NCBI RefSeq assembly: GCF_002237655.1
Contig: NZ_NOKT01000045.1
Span: forward strand, 1 to 44,262
Direction of reading: 5' to 3'
DNA: 44,262 bases
Source of the DNA: Streptomyces sp. XY006
Lineage (GTDB): Bacteria; Actinomycetota; Actinomycetes; Streptomycetales; Streptomycetaceae
Shown: positions 7,214 through 15,250 of the stretch, in pieces
Position numbering within the stretch: position 1 is the stretch's first letter
Layout of the letters: each line of letters begins with the position of its first letter
The notes under the pieces: generated by a model
The model's database searches: none
What the model was told of the DNA's origin: nothing
Seen by the model: only the letters and a program-made list of their open reading frames with translations
Program-made: the position numbers and the translations under genes

Positions 7214-7708
7214 ATGACCAGCGCATCGCTCCAGCCCGCATCGGGTCCGGCCCGTCGTACCGTCGTGGCGGCGGCCGGAGCGGCGGGCCTCGCCGTCGCG
7301 CTGACCGCGTGCGGGGGCTCGGACGACGGTTCGTCCGGCGCCGCCGACTCCTCCGGCACCGCCCAGGGCGACCAGGGGGCGGGCAGCACCCCGTCGAGCG
7401 GAGGGGGCGGCGCCGGGGCCGGTGAGGCACTCGCGTCCACCGCGGACATCCCCGAGGGCGGCGGCAAGGTCTTCGCCGACCGGAAGGTGGTCGTGACGCA
7501 GCCGGCCGCGGGCGAGTTCAAGGCGTTCTCGGCCACCTGCACCCACCAGGGCTGCGCGGTGAAGAGCATCGCCGACGGCGTCATCAACTGCCCCTGTCAC
7601 AACAGCAACTTCTCGATCGCCGACGGCAGCGTGAAGAGCGGTCCGGCGACCAAGCCGCTGCCCGAGATGAAGATCACCGTCGACGGGGACTCGATCACGC
7701 TCGCCTGA
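7214..7708 (+). CDS. Tat-exported Rieske [2Fe-2S] lipoprotein
   Basis: A 164-residue extracytoplasmic iron-sulfur protein. The N-terminus has a twin arginine (ARRTVV) before a hydrophobic stretch ending in LTAC (Cys 33), so it is probably Tat-exported already folded and then lipid-anchored. A Gly/Ser-rich linker (34-72) follows. The Rieske fold has CTHQGC at 109-114 and CPCHNSNF at 126-133: Cys109, His111, Cys126 and His129 ligate the cluster, and Cys114/Cys128 can form the disulfide of high-potential Rieske proteins. No partner oxidoreductase adjoins it, so the electron partner is unknown. ATG 7214 is the start that places the signal correctly. Its end overlaps the convergent gene at 7695 by 14 bases. 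Confidence 0.92.
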   Translation: MTSASLQPASGPARRTVVAAAGAAGLAVALTACGGSDDGSSGAADSSGTAQGDQGAGSTPSSGGGGAGAGEALASTADIPEGGGKVFADRKVVVTQPAAGEFKAFSATCTHQGCAVKSIADGVINCPCHNSNFSIADGSVKSGPATKPLPEMKITVDGDSITLA

Positions 7709-8348
7709 GCTCGTCAGGCGGACCCGTCAGGCACGTCAGCACCTCGTCCGTGGTCGCGACCGTGGCGACCAGCGCGAGGGTGTGGCGGATCATCGCGGGG
7801 GTGTACTCGCAGGGCACTCCCGCGATGGCGTCCGCCGGGACGACGGCGGTGTAGCCGCGGTTGACGGCGTCGAACACGGCGTTGGGGACGGCCACGTTGG
7901 CCGACACCCCGGTGACGATCAGGGTGCGGACGCCCAGGTTGCGCAGCAGCGGGTCGACGTCGGTGCCCTGGATCGGCGACAGCCCGTGCAGGCGCCGTAC
8001 GACCAGGTCCTGCTCGGCGACCTCGATCGGGGCGGCCACGCGCACCGCCGGTGTGCCGGACAGCTGCTGGACGGGCAGGCGTCCGGCGGCGCGGAAGAGG
8101 CGGGCGTTGCGGCCGGCGCCGCGGCCGTCGGGGCGGCGTTCGGCGACGGCGTGGACGACCTGGACGCCGGCCCCGTGCGCGGCGGCCACGAGCCGTGCGA
8201 TGTTGCCGAGCACCCCGGAGGAGCGTGCCGCGTCGGCGAGTTCGGGCAGTGCGCTGTGCGTGCCGACGACGCCTTCCTGGCACTCGACGGTGAGCAGCGC
8301 GGTGGTCGGCGGATCGAGGAGTTCGCTGAGCGCTTCGCACGAGGGCAC
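7695..8348 (-). CDS. isochorismatase-fold protein lacking catalytic residues
   Basis: The overall pattern is that of the cysteine hydrolase (isochorismatase-like) family: ALLTVECQEG, IARLVAAAHGAGVQVVHAV, LRNLGVRTLIVTGVSANVAV and AVFDAVNRGYTAVVPADAIAG. The catalytic triad is altered. The first-strand Asp is replaced within VECQ, the central Lys region reads VVRRLHG, and the Cys position in the GVxxNxxV motif is Ala. It may therefore be a non-enzymatic ligand-binding or regulatory member. Start chosen at GTG 8346-8348, which has AGGGGG upstream. The GTG at 8391-8393 has no ribosome site. It is divergent from the PNPOx-fold gene across a palindromic region. Confidence 0.8.
   Translation of the reverse strand: MPSCEALSELLDPPTTALLTVECQEGVVGTHSALPELADAARSSGVLGNIARLVAAAHGAGVQVVHAVAERRPDGRGAGRNARLFRAAGRLPVQQLSGTPAVRVAAPIEVAEQDLVVRRLHGLSPIQGTDVDPLLRNLGVRTLIVTGVSANVAVPNAVFDAVNRGYTAVVPADAIAGVPCEYTPAMIRHTLALVATVATTDEVLTCLTGPPDELRRA
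7702..7720. terminator. hairpin at the convergent Rieske/isochorismatase ends
   Basis: CGCCTGA (7702-7708, including the Rieske stop codon) pairs with TCAGGCG (7714-7720) across a 5-base loop. It may serve both converging transcripts. Confidence 0.45.
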
Positions 8349-8427
8349 GGCTTTCCCCCTGTCGCCGGCGACCGGTCGGGCGAGCGTAGCCACCGTTGCG
8401 CACGGGAGGAAGAGAACCCATGCTTTT

Positions 8428-8469
8428 TCTGACGTGATGTCAGAGGATCACCTCTGACACGACGTGAGA
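8428..8469. promoter_or_regulatory. two 17-bp palindromes, likely repressor sites
   Basis: TCTGACGTGATGTCAGA (8428-8444) is a palindrome with 6-base arms. TCTGACACGACGTGAGA (8453-8469) is the same design with one mismatch. The centres are 25 bases apart. Between them TGTCAGAGG/CCTCTGACA also forms a perfect 9-base inverted repeat. The block ends 18 bases before ATG 8488 and overlaps the likely promoter, so a dimeric TetR- or GntR-type repressor is plausible. Confidence 0.65.
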
Positions 8470-8487
8470 GAAGGAAAGAGGGGGAGC

Positions 8488-8958
8488 ATGACCGTCACGC
8501 AGCAGCGCCGGGGCCGGAAGATCATGATGACGCCGGGTGAGCTGGACGACTTCCTCAGCACGCAGCGCACCTGCCGGGTCGCCACGGTCTCGGCCGACGG
8601 CGCCCCGCACGTGAGCACGCTCTGGTTCGCCTGGGACGGCACCTCGATGTGGCTCTACTCGGTCGTGCGCTCCAAGCGGTGGACCGATCTGCGGCGCGAC
8701 CCGCGCGTGGCGATCGTGGTGGACACCGGCGAGGAGTACGACGAGCTGCGCGGCGCCGAGCTGTCGGGCACCGTCGAGTTCGTCGGCGAGATCCCGCGCA
8801 CGGGTGAGCTGTGCGCCGAACTCGACGTCCCCGAGACGCTGTTCGCGCGGAAGAACTTCGGCCTGGAGGAGATGCCGCACGACGGCCGGCACGCCTGGCT
8901 GCGGCTGACCCCGCGGAAGATCGTCTCCTGGGACTTCCGGAAGCTGGCCGGCCGGTAG
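8488..8958 (+). CDS. PNPOx-fold (split barrel) flavin/F420-binding protein
   Basis: A 156-residue member of the pyridoxamine 5'-phosphate oxidase-like split-barrel family. Diagnostic parts are LSTQRTCRVATVSADGAPHVSTLWFAWDG at the N-terminus, LYSVVRSKRWTDLRRDPRVAIVVDTG in the middle (phosphate-binding Lys/Arg), and a C-terminal RKIVSWDF. Actinobacterial members of this group mostly bind F420 or FMN and reduce varied substrates; true PdxH activity is unlikely. ATG 8488 follows GGGGGAG at a good distance; an in-frame start at 8464 would lie inside the operator region. Two palindromes directly upstream imply tight repression. It is divergent from the isochorismatase-fold gene, which may share the control. 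Confidence 0.88.
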   Translation: MTVTQQRRGRKIMMTPGELDDFLSTQRTCRVATVSADGAPHVSTLWFAWDGTSMWLYSVVRSKRWTDLRRDPRVAIVVDTGEEYDELRGAELSGTVEFVGEIPRTGELCAELDVPETLFARKNFGLEEMPHDGRHAWLRLTPRKIVSWDFRKLAGR

Positions 8959-8973
8959 CGCCCGGGCGGGCGG

Positions 8974-9876
8974 TCAGCCCACGCTCTCCCCCGCTTCCCG
9001 CAGCGCCTGCACCGCGGCCCGGATCGACGGGCGCCGGTCGGCGTCCGCGCGCCAGACGACGTACACGTGCCGCCGGACCCGCTGGCTGACCGGGACGGTC
9101 ACGACCCCGTCGGGCACGGGATGGCGGCCCAGCAGCGGGGCGATGCACACGCCGAGGCCGGCGGCGACCAGCCCGAGCTGGGTGTGGGTCTCGGCCGCGC
9201 GGTGGCCGACGATGGGCTCGATGCCCTTCGAGCGGAGCGTGAACATCAGCCACTCGTGGCAGAACTCGCCGTCGCCCCAGGTGATCCACTCGTCGTCGGC
9301 GAACTCGCCGAGGTCCACCTCCTCGCGCCCCGCGAGCCGGTGGCCCACCGGCAGGGCCACATCGGCCGGGTCGTCCAGGATCGACGCCTTGACCAGGCCC
9401 TCGGGCAGCGCCATCGGCTTGTTGTACCAGTCGAGCACCACGGCGAGGTCCAGGTCGCCGCGGACGACTCCGGCGATGCCCTGCTCCGGTTCCAGTTCGC
9501 ACGAGCGCAGCCGGAGCCCGGGGTGCCGCTCGCGCAGGGCGGACAGGGCCTGCGGGAAGAGGCCGCGGGCGGCGGTCGGGAACGCCGCCAGTCTGAGCTC
9601 GCCGACGACCTGCCCGCGCTGCGCCTCCAGATCCGACTGGGCCAGTTCGACCTGGGACAGGATCCGTGCCGCGTGCTCGGCGAGCAGCCGCCCGGCATCG
9701 GTGAGCCGCACGCCTCTGCCGTTCTTCGCGAGGAGCTGCTGGCCGACCTCACGCTCCAGCTTGGACATCTGCTGGGAGACGGCCGAGGTCGTGATGTGCA
9801 GGCCCTCGGCGGCACCGCTGACCGAGCCGTGCCGGGCGAGGGCGTCGAGGGTGCGCAGGCGCTCCAGGTTCAACAT
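8974..9876 (-). CDS. LysR-family transcriptional regulator
   Basis: A 300-residue LysR-type regulator. The N-terminal winged helix reads LERLRTLDALARHGSVSGAAEGLHITTSAVSQQMSKLEREVG (about 4-45), followed by the linker helix and a substrate-binding domain (about 90-295). Start taken at ATG 9874-9876 (MLNLERL); a longer frame adds six residues. It is divergent from an EamA transporter gene with 74 bases between them. That gap holds a GCAATATCG...CGATTGTGC inverted pair (7 of 9), the usual layout in which a LysR protein controls itself and its neighbour. The inducer is unknown; by context it may be a compound exported by the transporter. Confidence 0.93.
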   Translation of the reverse strand: MLNLERLRTLDALARHGSVSGAAEGLHITTSAVSQQMSKLEREVGQQLLAKNGRGVRLTDAGRLLAEHAARILSQVELAQSDLEAQRGQVVGELRLAAFPTAARGLFPQALSALRERHPGLRLRSCELEPEQGIAGVVRGDLDLAVVLDWYNKPMALPEGLVKASILDDPADVALPVGHRLAGREEVDLGEFADDEWITWGDGEFCHEWLMFTLRSKGIEPIVGHRAAETHTQLGLVAAGLGVCIAPLLGRHPVPDGVVTVPVSQRVRRHVYVVWRADADRRPSIRAAVQALREAGESVG

Positions 9877-9950
9877 GTAAGCGATGCTACGCAATATCGC
9901 GTGCGAATTCTCGATTGTGCTACGAGATCTGGTCCCGCATCGTGTTCTCC

Positions 9951-10904
9951 ATGACCACCGTCACCACCTCGCCCGGCCGGGCCGCCACCGTCCCGCCCGC
10001 ACCGTCCCGCCGCCGCCTCGACTGGCGGCTCCGCTTCGCCGCCCTGTCCCTGATCTGGGGCTTCAGCTTCCTCCTGATCAAGGTGGGCACCGAGGGGTAC
10101 GCCCCGTTCCAGGTGACACTCGGCCGGCTGGTGTTCGGCACGGCCGTGCTGGCGGCGGCGATGGCGGTCCGGCGCGAGCGGCTGCCGCGCGGCGCCCGCA
10201 CGTGGGGTCATCTGACGGTCGCCGCGTTCCTGCTCAACGCCCTGCCGTTCTCCCTGTTCGCGTACGCGGAGCTGACGATCCCGTCCACGCTGGCGGGCAT
10301 CTGCAACGCGACCTCGCCGCTGTGGGGCATGGCCCTGTCGCTGGTCGCCCTGTCGGAGGACCGCCCGACCCGGGTGCGGGTCGCCGGGCTCGGGCTGGGC
10401 TTCCTGGGGGTGCTGACCGTGCTGGGCGCCTGGCAGGGCTTCCACGGCCTGGACGCCACGGGCACGGCGCTGGCCCTGCTGGCGTCCCTCAGCTACCCGG
10501 TCGGCTGGATCTACGTCCGCCGCACCCTGGCCGGCACCGGCCACTCGCACCTGTCGATGACCGGCGCGCAGCTGCTGCTGGCGACGGTGCAGCTGGCCGT
10601 CGTCACCCCGCTGTTCACCAGCCTGCCCACGCGTCTGTCCGTCGGGCCGCTGCTGGCGATCGCCGCCCTCGGCGCCCTCGGCACCGGCCTCGCGGTGCTG
10701 CTCCAGTACGGCCTGGTCGCCGAGGTCGGCCCGACGACCGCCCAGATGGTCACGTACTTCATCCCCGTCATCGCCACGGCCGCGGGTGTGGCGATCCTCG
10801 GCGAGTCCCTCGCCTGGTCGACCCCGGTCGGGGCGGTGATCGTCCTGGCGGGGGCGGCGCTGACGCAGGTGCGGCCGAAGTCCCGGACGGTTCCTCAGAC
10901 GTAG
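9951..10904 (+). CDS. EamA-family (DMT) transporter
   Basis: A 317-residue membrane protein with about ten predicted helices in two EamA repeats. The first begins at FAALSLIWGFSFLLIKVG (the typical signature of helix 1). The second half starts near ATGTALALLASLSYPVGWIYV and closes with TAQMVTYFIPVIATAAGVAILGE...VGAVIVLAGAALTQ. DMT proteins of this type usually export amino acids or other small metabolites by proton exchange. The substrate is not predictable. It is divergent from the LysR gene, which probably controls it. Its last 10 bases overlap the convergent MocR gene. ATG 9951 is chosen because upstream in-frame starts lie in the promoter region. Confidence 0.92.
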   Translation: MTTVTTSPGRAATVPPAPSRRRLDWRLRFAALSLIWGFSFLLIKVGTEGYAPFQVTLGRLVFGTAVLAAAMAVRRERLPRGARTWGHLTVAAFLLNALPFSLFAYAELTIPSTLAGICNATSPLWGMALSLVALSEDRPTRVRVAGLGLGFLGVLTVLGAWQGFHGLDATGTALALLASLSYPVGWIYVRRTLAGTGHSHLSMTGAQLLLATVQLAVVTPLFTSLPTRLSVGPLLAIAALGALGTGLAVLLQYGLVAEVGPTTAQMVTYFIPVIATAAGVAILGESLAWSTPVGAVIVLAGAALTQVRPKSRTVPQT

Positions 10905-12235
10905 CCGCGCTGCGGGGCCGGGCCGAGGGCCGAGGCGATCGCGTCGGCCAGGTCCCCGGTCTCCCGGTCGGTGAGCGTCGAGACGGTGACCCTGATGCCG
11001 GGCGGCGCGCTCATCCGGAAGCGGGCGCCGGGCGCGACGGCCCACCCGGCGTGCAGCAGCCGCGCGACCGCCCCGGTCTCGTCCGGCACGGGCACCCACA
11101 CGTTCATGCCGCTGCGCCCGTGCGCCGCGACGCCCCGCAGTCCGAGCGCGCCGATCAGCGCGTCCCGCCGCCGCCCGTACGCTGCCGCCACCTCGCGCGT
11201 GTCGACGGCGCCGTCGGTCCACAGCCGCACCAGGGCCCGCTGCATCAGCCGGCTCACCCAGCCGGGCCCGAGCCGCTGCCGGCCGCGGACGCGGTCGACG
11301 GTGACGGCGTCCCCGGTGAGCAGCGCGAGGCGCAGATCGGGGCCGTAGGCCTTGGCGGCCGAGCGGACGAACGCCCAGTGCCGGGTGGTCCCGGCCAGCG
11401 GATGGAGGGGGACGTCGACGATTCCGTGGCCGTGGTCGTCCTCGATGAGCAGCACCTCCGGGTGCGTGCGCAGCAGGGATCGCAGGGCACGCGCGCGGGG
11501 GCCGCTCACCGCCGCGCCGGTCGGGTTCTGCGCCCGGTCGGTGACGATCAGGGCGCGCGCTCCGGCCTCCAGCGCCCGGCGCACGTCGTCCGGGCGCGGT
11601 CCCTCGTCGTCGACGCCCACGGGGACGGTGCGCAGTCCGAGCGCCGGCACGAGATCGAGGGTGCGGCCCCAGCCGGGGTCCTCGACGGCGACGGTGTCGC
11701 CGGGCTTGAGATGCGCCGCGAGTACCCGCTCGACCCCGTCCAGGGCGCCGGAGACCACGGCGAGGGGGCCGTCCGGCACCCCGTCGGCGTCGAATCCGGC
11801 GCGGGTGATCCGGGCCAGCTCCGGGTCCAACGGGTTCTCGCCGTAGAGCACCGGCGTGCGATCGCCCTCGGCGGCCGCCGCCGCGAACGCCCCCGCCAGG
11901 GGGGGCAGCAGGGCCGGGTCCGGATTGCCGTTCGCGACGTCCCGCACGCCCTCGGGCACGTCGACCCGGATGTGGTCCCGCCCGGTGGTGGCCGGCGCGG
12001 GCCGCACCCGGCTGCCGCGCCGGCCGGCGGTCTCGATCACTCCGCGTTCGCGCAGGGTCCGGTACGCGGCCGCGACCGTATTGGGATTCACCCCCAGCCG
12101 CTCCGCCAACTCCCGCATGGGCGGCAGCAGTTGCCCCGGCCGCAGCTCACCGGTGCCCACCGCCCGCTCCACGCTCGCGGAAATGTCCGCTGCACGACGC
12201 CCACTGATCGGATACTCTCCTAGCACAAAACACAT
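10895..12235 (-). CDS. MocR/GntR-type regulator with aminotransferase domain
   Basis: A fusion of a GntR winged helix (about 10-80: ELRPGQLLPPMRELAERLGVNPNTVAAAYRTLRERG) with a fold-type I PLP aminotransferase domain (about 105-440). The probable PLP lysine is in VRSAAKAYGPDLRL, and LIVTDRAQNPTGAAVSG and LLIEDDHGHGI carry the usual cofactor contacts. MocR proteins use PLP or its adducts as effector; PdxR is the known example. It is divergent from a PNPOx-fold gene with a perfect palindrome between them, so it most likely controls that gene. The annotated ATG (12233-12235) lacks a ribosome site. GTG 12224-12226, seven bases after CATAAT, could be a leaderless start. Confidence 0.9.
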   Translation of the reverse strand: MCFVLGEYPISGRRAADISASVERAVGTGELRPGQLLPPMRELAERLGVNPNTVAAAYRTLRERGVIETAGRRGSRVRPAPATTGRDHIRVDVPEGVRDVANGNPDPALLPPLAGAFAAAAAEGDRTPVLYGENPLDPELARITRAGFDADGVPDGPLAVVSGALDGVERVLAAHLKPGDTVAVEDPGWGRTLDLVPALGLRTVPVGVDDEGPRPDDVRRALEAGARALIVTDRAQNPTGAAVSGPRARALRSLLRTHPEVLLIEDDHGHGIVDVPLHPLAGTTRHWAFVRSAAKAYGPDLRLALLTGDAVTVDRVRGRQRLGPGWVSRLMQRALVRLWTDGAVDTREVAAAYGRRRDALIGALGLRGVAAHGRSGMNVWVPVPDETGAVARLLHAGWAVAPGARFRMSAPPGIRVTVSTLTDRETGDLADAIASALGPAPQRGYV

Positions 12236-12237
12236 TA

Positions 12238-12249
12238 TGCACTAGTGCA
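12238..12249. promoter_or_regulatory. perfect palindrome between MocR and PNPOx-fold genes
   Basis: TGCACTAGTGCA is a 12-base perfect palindrome flanked by TTA and ATAA. It sits in the 26-base gap between the divergent starts, 3 bases before AAGGAG of the rightward gene. On the minus strand it overlaps a CATAAT element. It is the best candidate site for the MocR protein. Confidence 0.55.
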
Positions 12250-12261
12250 ATAAGGAGCGCC

Positions 12262-12957
12262 ATGCAGGGGACTCAGGGGACCACCCGCACGCCGTCGCCG
12301 TCCGCGACCGCCTACACGCCGACCGACCGCACCGTCCCCACGCGCTCCCCCGACCGGGCCTCGTACGACAGGGACCTGGTGCACGCGATACTCGACGAGG
12401 CCTACGTCTGCCATCTCGGTTTCGTCCGCGACGGCGCACCGGTCGTGCTGCCCACGCTGTACGCCCGGGTGGGCGAGACGCTCTACGTACACGGGTCGAC
12501 GGGCTCGCGCCCGCTGAGGGCGGCCGGTCAGGCAGACCCGGGTCTGCCGGTCTGCCTGACCGTCACCCACGTCGACGGTCTGGTCCTGGCCCGCTCGGCC
12601 TTCCACCACTCGATCAACTACCGCTCGGTGGTGGTGCACGGCGTCGCCCGCGACGTGACGGATCCCGAGGAGAAGCGCCGGGCCCTGGACGCCCTGGTCG
12701 ACCATGTCGTCCAAGGCCGCTCAGCGGACTCGCGGCCGGCCAACAAGAAGGAGCTGGCCGCCACCGCCGTCCTCCGCCTGGACCTCGACGAGGTCTCCGC
12801 CAAGCTCCGCACCGGCGGCGTCAACGACGAGCCGGAGGACCTCGCCCTCCCGCACTGGGCCGGAGTCGTCCCGGTCCGCAAGACCTACGGCACCCCGATC
12901 CCCGACCCCGCGCTGGCCGCCGGCACAGGACTTCCTGACTATCTGAAGGGCGAGTGA
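12262..12957 (+). CDS. PNPOx-fold protein, NimA-like
   Basis: A 231-residue flavin-binding split-barrel protein of the NimA-like (5-nitroimidazole reductase related) group. After a disordered N-terminus of about 35 residues it reads YDRDLVHAILDEAYVCHLGFVRDGAPVVLPTLYARVGETLYVHGSTGSRPLRAA, which is typical. RSAFHHSINYRSVVVHG follows in the second half of the barrel. The C-terminal part (KTYGTPIPDP) is conserved in Streptomyces relatives, as far as I recall. AAGGAG lies 4 bases before ATG. It probably belongs to a MocR-controlled unit and may act on pyridoxal-type or nitroaromatic compounds; neither is proven. Confidence 0.88.
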   Translation: MQGTQGTTRTPSPSATAYTPTDRTVPTRSPDRASYDRDLVHAILDEAYVCHLGFVRDGAPVVLPTLYARVGETLYVHGSTGSRPLRAAGQADPGLPVCLTVTHVDGLVLARSAFHHSINYRSVVVHGVARDVTDPEEKRRALDALVDHVVQGRSADSRPANKKELAATAVLRLDLDEVSAKLRTGGVNDEPEDLALPHWAGVVPVRKTYGTPIPDPALAAGTGLPDYLKGE

Positions 12958-12962
12958 CCTCC

Positions 12963-13008
12963 AGGGGCACGGGGAACTGCGCGACCAGCCCATGACGGCC
13001 CGCGGCCG
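12963..13008. repeat. Streptomyces-type dispersed intergenic repeat
   Basis: The stretch beginning AGGGGCACGGGGAACTGCGC and running into GACCAGCCC and ACGGCCCGCGGCC matches, from memory, a short sequence found many times at gene ends in Streptomyces chromosomes. Here it fills the gap between two convergent genes, where it may help terminate transcription. Confidence 0.6.
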
Positions 13009-13011
13009 ACG

Positions 13012-13953
13012 TCACACGAGCATGGCCCGCTCCTTGGACATCCGCGCCTCCCCCACGGCGAGTCCCGCAACCGACCCCAGCATCAACAGGGTTCCGGTCA
13101 CCGTCGCCCCGGTCAGCCGCTCGCCGAGCAGGACGACCGCCAGCACCGCCGCACTCACCGGTTCCAGCAGCATGATCACCGAGACGGTGGCGGACCTGAC
13201 GACGGCCGCGCCCGCGAAGTACAGGCCGTAGGCGAGGGCGGTGGGCACCGCGGCGACGTACGCCAGCAGGACCAGCAGCCGCAGGGGCTCGGCGGTGTGC
13301 GGCACCAGGCCCTCGGCGAGTGCGAACGGCAGCAGGCACAGGCTCGTCACGGCGAACGCCTCGACGCTCGTCCGGGAGGCGTCGGCCGCGCCGTCCCGGC
13401 CCCACCGCCGGGTCAGCAGCGTCATGACGCTGTACCCGGCCGCGGACAGCAGCGCCAGCAGCACGCCCGAGGGCCGTACGGTCGCGCCACCTCCGCCCAG
13501 GACGAGGACCCCGAGCCCGGCGAGGGCGCCCGCGACGGCGGCCACCCCGCCCCGGCCCAGGCGTTCGGCCAGGGTCAGCCGCGCGCCGAGCGCGATGAGC
13601 ACGGGCCCGGCGCCCAGGGTCACGACGGTGGCGACGGCCAGCCCCGTCGCGGAGACGGCCGCGAAGTAGGCCGTCTGGAAGACCGCGAGCCCGAGTCCGG
13701 TGACGCCGGCCCGCACGGCCCGGCGGCCCAGCGGCTCGCGTACGGCGGTCGTGGTGCGCGGCCGCACCAGGCGCACGGCGAGCAGCAGCACCAGACCGGC
13801 GGCGCAGCGCCAGAACGAGAGGGCGACGGGCCCGAGGTCACTGGCCCGGTACACCAGGGAGGCGGCCGCGCCCGCGGTGCCCCAGGCGACCCCGGCGACG
13901 ATCAGATAGAGGAGGCCTCGCCCGAGGGGCAGGCCGGAAGCAGTGTGCGACAC
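13012..13953 (-). CDS. EamA-family (DMT) transporter
   Basis: A 313-residue protein with ten likely membrane helices in two EamA halves: LLYLIVAGVAWGTAGAAASLV opens the first, and GVLLALLSAAGYSVMTLLTRRW opens the second. The late segment SVIMLLEPVSAAVLAVVLLGERLTG is the typical helix-9 motif of this family. It is probably a metabolite exporter; the substrate is unknown. GTG 13951-13953 follows GGAGAG at about 6 bases. The second DMT gene at 14182 lies upstream on the same strand, but a hairpin (14089-14108) separates them, so they are probably separate transcripts. Confidence 0.9.
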   Translation of the reverse strand: MSHTASGLPLGRGLLYLIVAGVAWGTAGAAASLVYRASDLGPVALSFWRCAAGLVLLLAVRLVRPRTTTAVREPLGRRAVRAGVTGLGLAVFQTAYFAAVSATGLAVATVVTLGAGPVLIALGARLTLAERLGRGGVAAVAGALAGLGVLVLGGGGATVRPSGVLLALLSAAGYSVMTLLTRRWGRDGAADASRTSVEAFAVTSLCLLPFALAEGLVPHTAEPLRLLVLLAYVAAVPTALAYGLYFAGAAVVRSATVSVIMLLEPVSAAVLAVVLLGERLTGATVTGTLLMLGSVAGLAVGEARMSKERAMLV

Positions 13954-14088
13954 GTGAGTTCTCTCCGCAGACGCGCACGGCGCGCCGCGGCCCGGGGGCG
14001 GCGGCGGGTGCGCGGAAGTTCGGGAAGGGCCCCGGATCGGTCGTGATCAGCGGGGTCCGCGGACTTCGTCTGCGGGCAGCACCGTTCG

Positions 14089-14108
14089 GCCCGGCGAGAG
14101 CGCCGGGC
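14089..14108 (-). terminator. hairpin downstream of the third EamA gene
   Basis: GCCCGGCG (14089-14096) and CGCCGGGC (14101-14108) are perfect 8-base arms around AGAG. It lies about 75 bases past the stop at 14182, without a U-tract. Confidence 0.5.
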
Positions 14109-14181
14109 GCGGATTCCGGAGGGCCCGCCTCAGGCGGCCGGAGGCGGAAGAACGAGTGCGTTCGAAGGCATGATCGACACC

Positions 14182-15186
14182 CTATGCGCTGGTTCCGCGC
14201 CGGGACAATTCCCTTTCCGGGCCGCCGCTCGCCACCGGCTGCCCGGAGGACTTCGCGGGCGTCGAGGACTGCGCGATGAACGCGCCCACCAGCACGATCA
14301 CCCCACCGGCGAGCTGCGGCGCCGACAGGTGCTCGCCGAGCAGCACCCAGGCCAGGACCGTGGCGATGACCGCTTCCAGACAGGCCACGACCCCGGCGAC
14401 CTGCGGGGAGAGCCGGCGCACGGAGATCACGCCGGTGACGTAGGCGACGACCGTGGCGACGAGGACGATCCAGCCGAGCAGGACCAGGGCGCTGACGGGC
14501 GTGCCGTCCATGCGCGCGGTACCGGTCAGCACGGACCAGTCCATGGTCCACGGCCGGGCCACGACGGTGAGCACGGCGGCGCCGACGAGCAGGCCGTAGG
14601 CGATGACACCGAGCGGGTCGGGCGCCTCGTCGCCGGCGTCGCTGCCCTGGTCGGACAGGACGAAGTAGCCGACCTGGCAGCAGGCGGCGCCGAGCGCGAG
14701 CAGCAGCCCCAGGGCGTCGAAGCGCAGGCCCGACCACACCTCGACGACGCACGCGAGACCGCCGACGGCGAGCACGACACCGACCGCGGCGGCACGTGTC
14801 ACGGGCCGCCGCTGCACGAACCGCACCCAGCCCAGCACCAGCGCGGGCGCCAGGTACTCGATGAGCAGGGCCACCCCGACGGGGATCCGGGAGAGCGCCG
14901 CGAAGTAGCAGGCCTGGACACCCGCGACGGCCAGCAGGCCGAAGCCGGCGAGCAGGCCGGGGCGGCGGCGCAGCAGAGCGCGGTGGCGCACGGCGAGGGG
15001 CAGCATCACCAGGGCCGCCCCGGCCACCCTCAGCCACACCACGTGCAGCGGGTCGAGGCCCGCTTCGATCAGCGGCTTGGCCGCGACACCGGATCCGCCG
15101 AAGGCGACCGCGGACAGGAGCGCCAGGCCGAGGCCCATCCCCCTGCCGCGTCCGCTCGGGCTGCTGTCAGACGTAGGCACCGGCAC
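14182..15186 (-). CDS. EamA-family (DMT) transporter
   Basis: A 334-residue, ten-helix DMT exporter. The first half begins GLGLALLSAVAFGGSGVAAKPLIEAG; AALSRIPVGVALLIEYLAPALVLGWV is the characteristic fourth-helix region. The second half ends with RRLSPQVAGVVACLEAVIATVLAWVLLGEHL. The C-terminal 30 residues are hydrophilic and cytosolic. The start GTG 15184-15186 has no clear ribosome site and no other start is better placed, so the message may be leaderless or the start may be inexact. It lies downstream of the Clp N-domain gene on the same strand, with a 30-bp tandem repeat between them. The substrate is unknown. Confidence 0.88.
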   Translation of the reverse strand: MPVPTSDSSPSGRGRGMGLGLALLSAVAFGGSGVAAKPLIEAGLDPLHVVWLRVAGAALVMLPLAVRHRALLRRRPGLLAGFGLLAVAGVQACYFAALSRIPVGVALLIEYLAPALVLGWVRFVQRRPVTRAAAVGVVLAVGGLACVVEVWSGLRFDALGLLLALGAACCQVGYFVLSDQGSDAGDEAPDPLGVIAYGLLVGAAVLTVVARPWTMDWSVLTGTARMDGTPVSALVLLGWIVLVATVVAYVTGVISVRRLSPQVAGVVACLEAVIATVLAWVLLGEHLSAPQLAGGVIVLVGAFIAQSSTPAKSSGQPVASGGPERELSRRGTSA

Positions 15187-15250
15187 ATGATGACAGGCGA
15201 TGACAGGAGCGTCATCCCCTATGGCACCTGTCTCACTGCCTGGACGGCCG

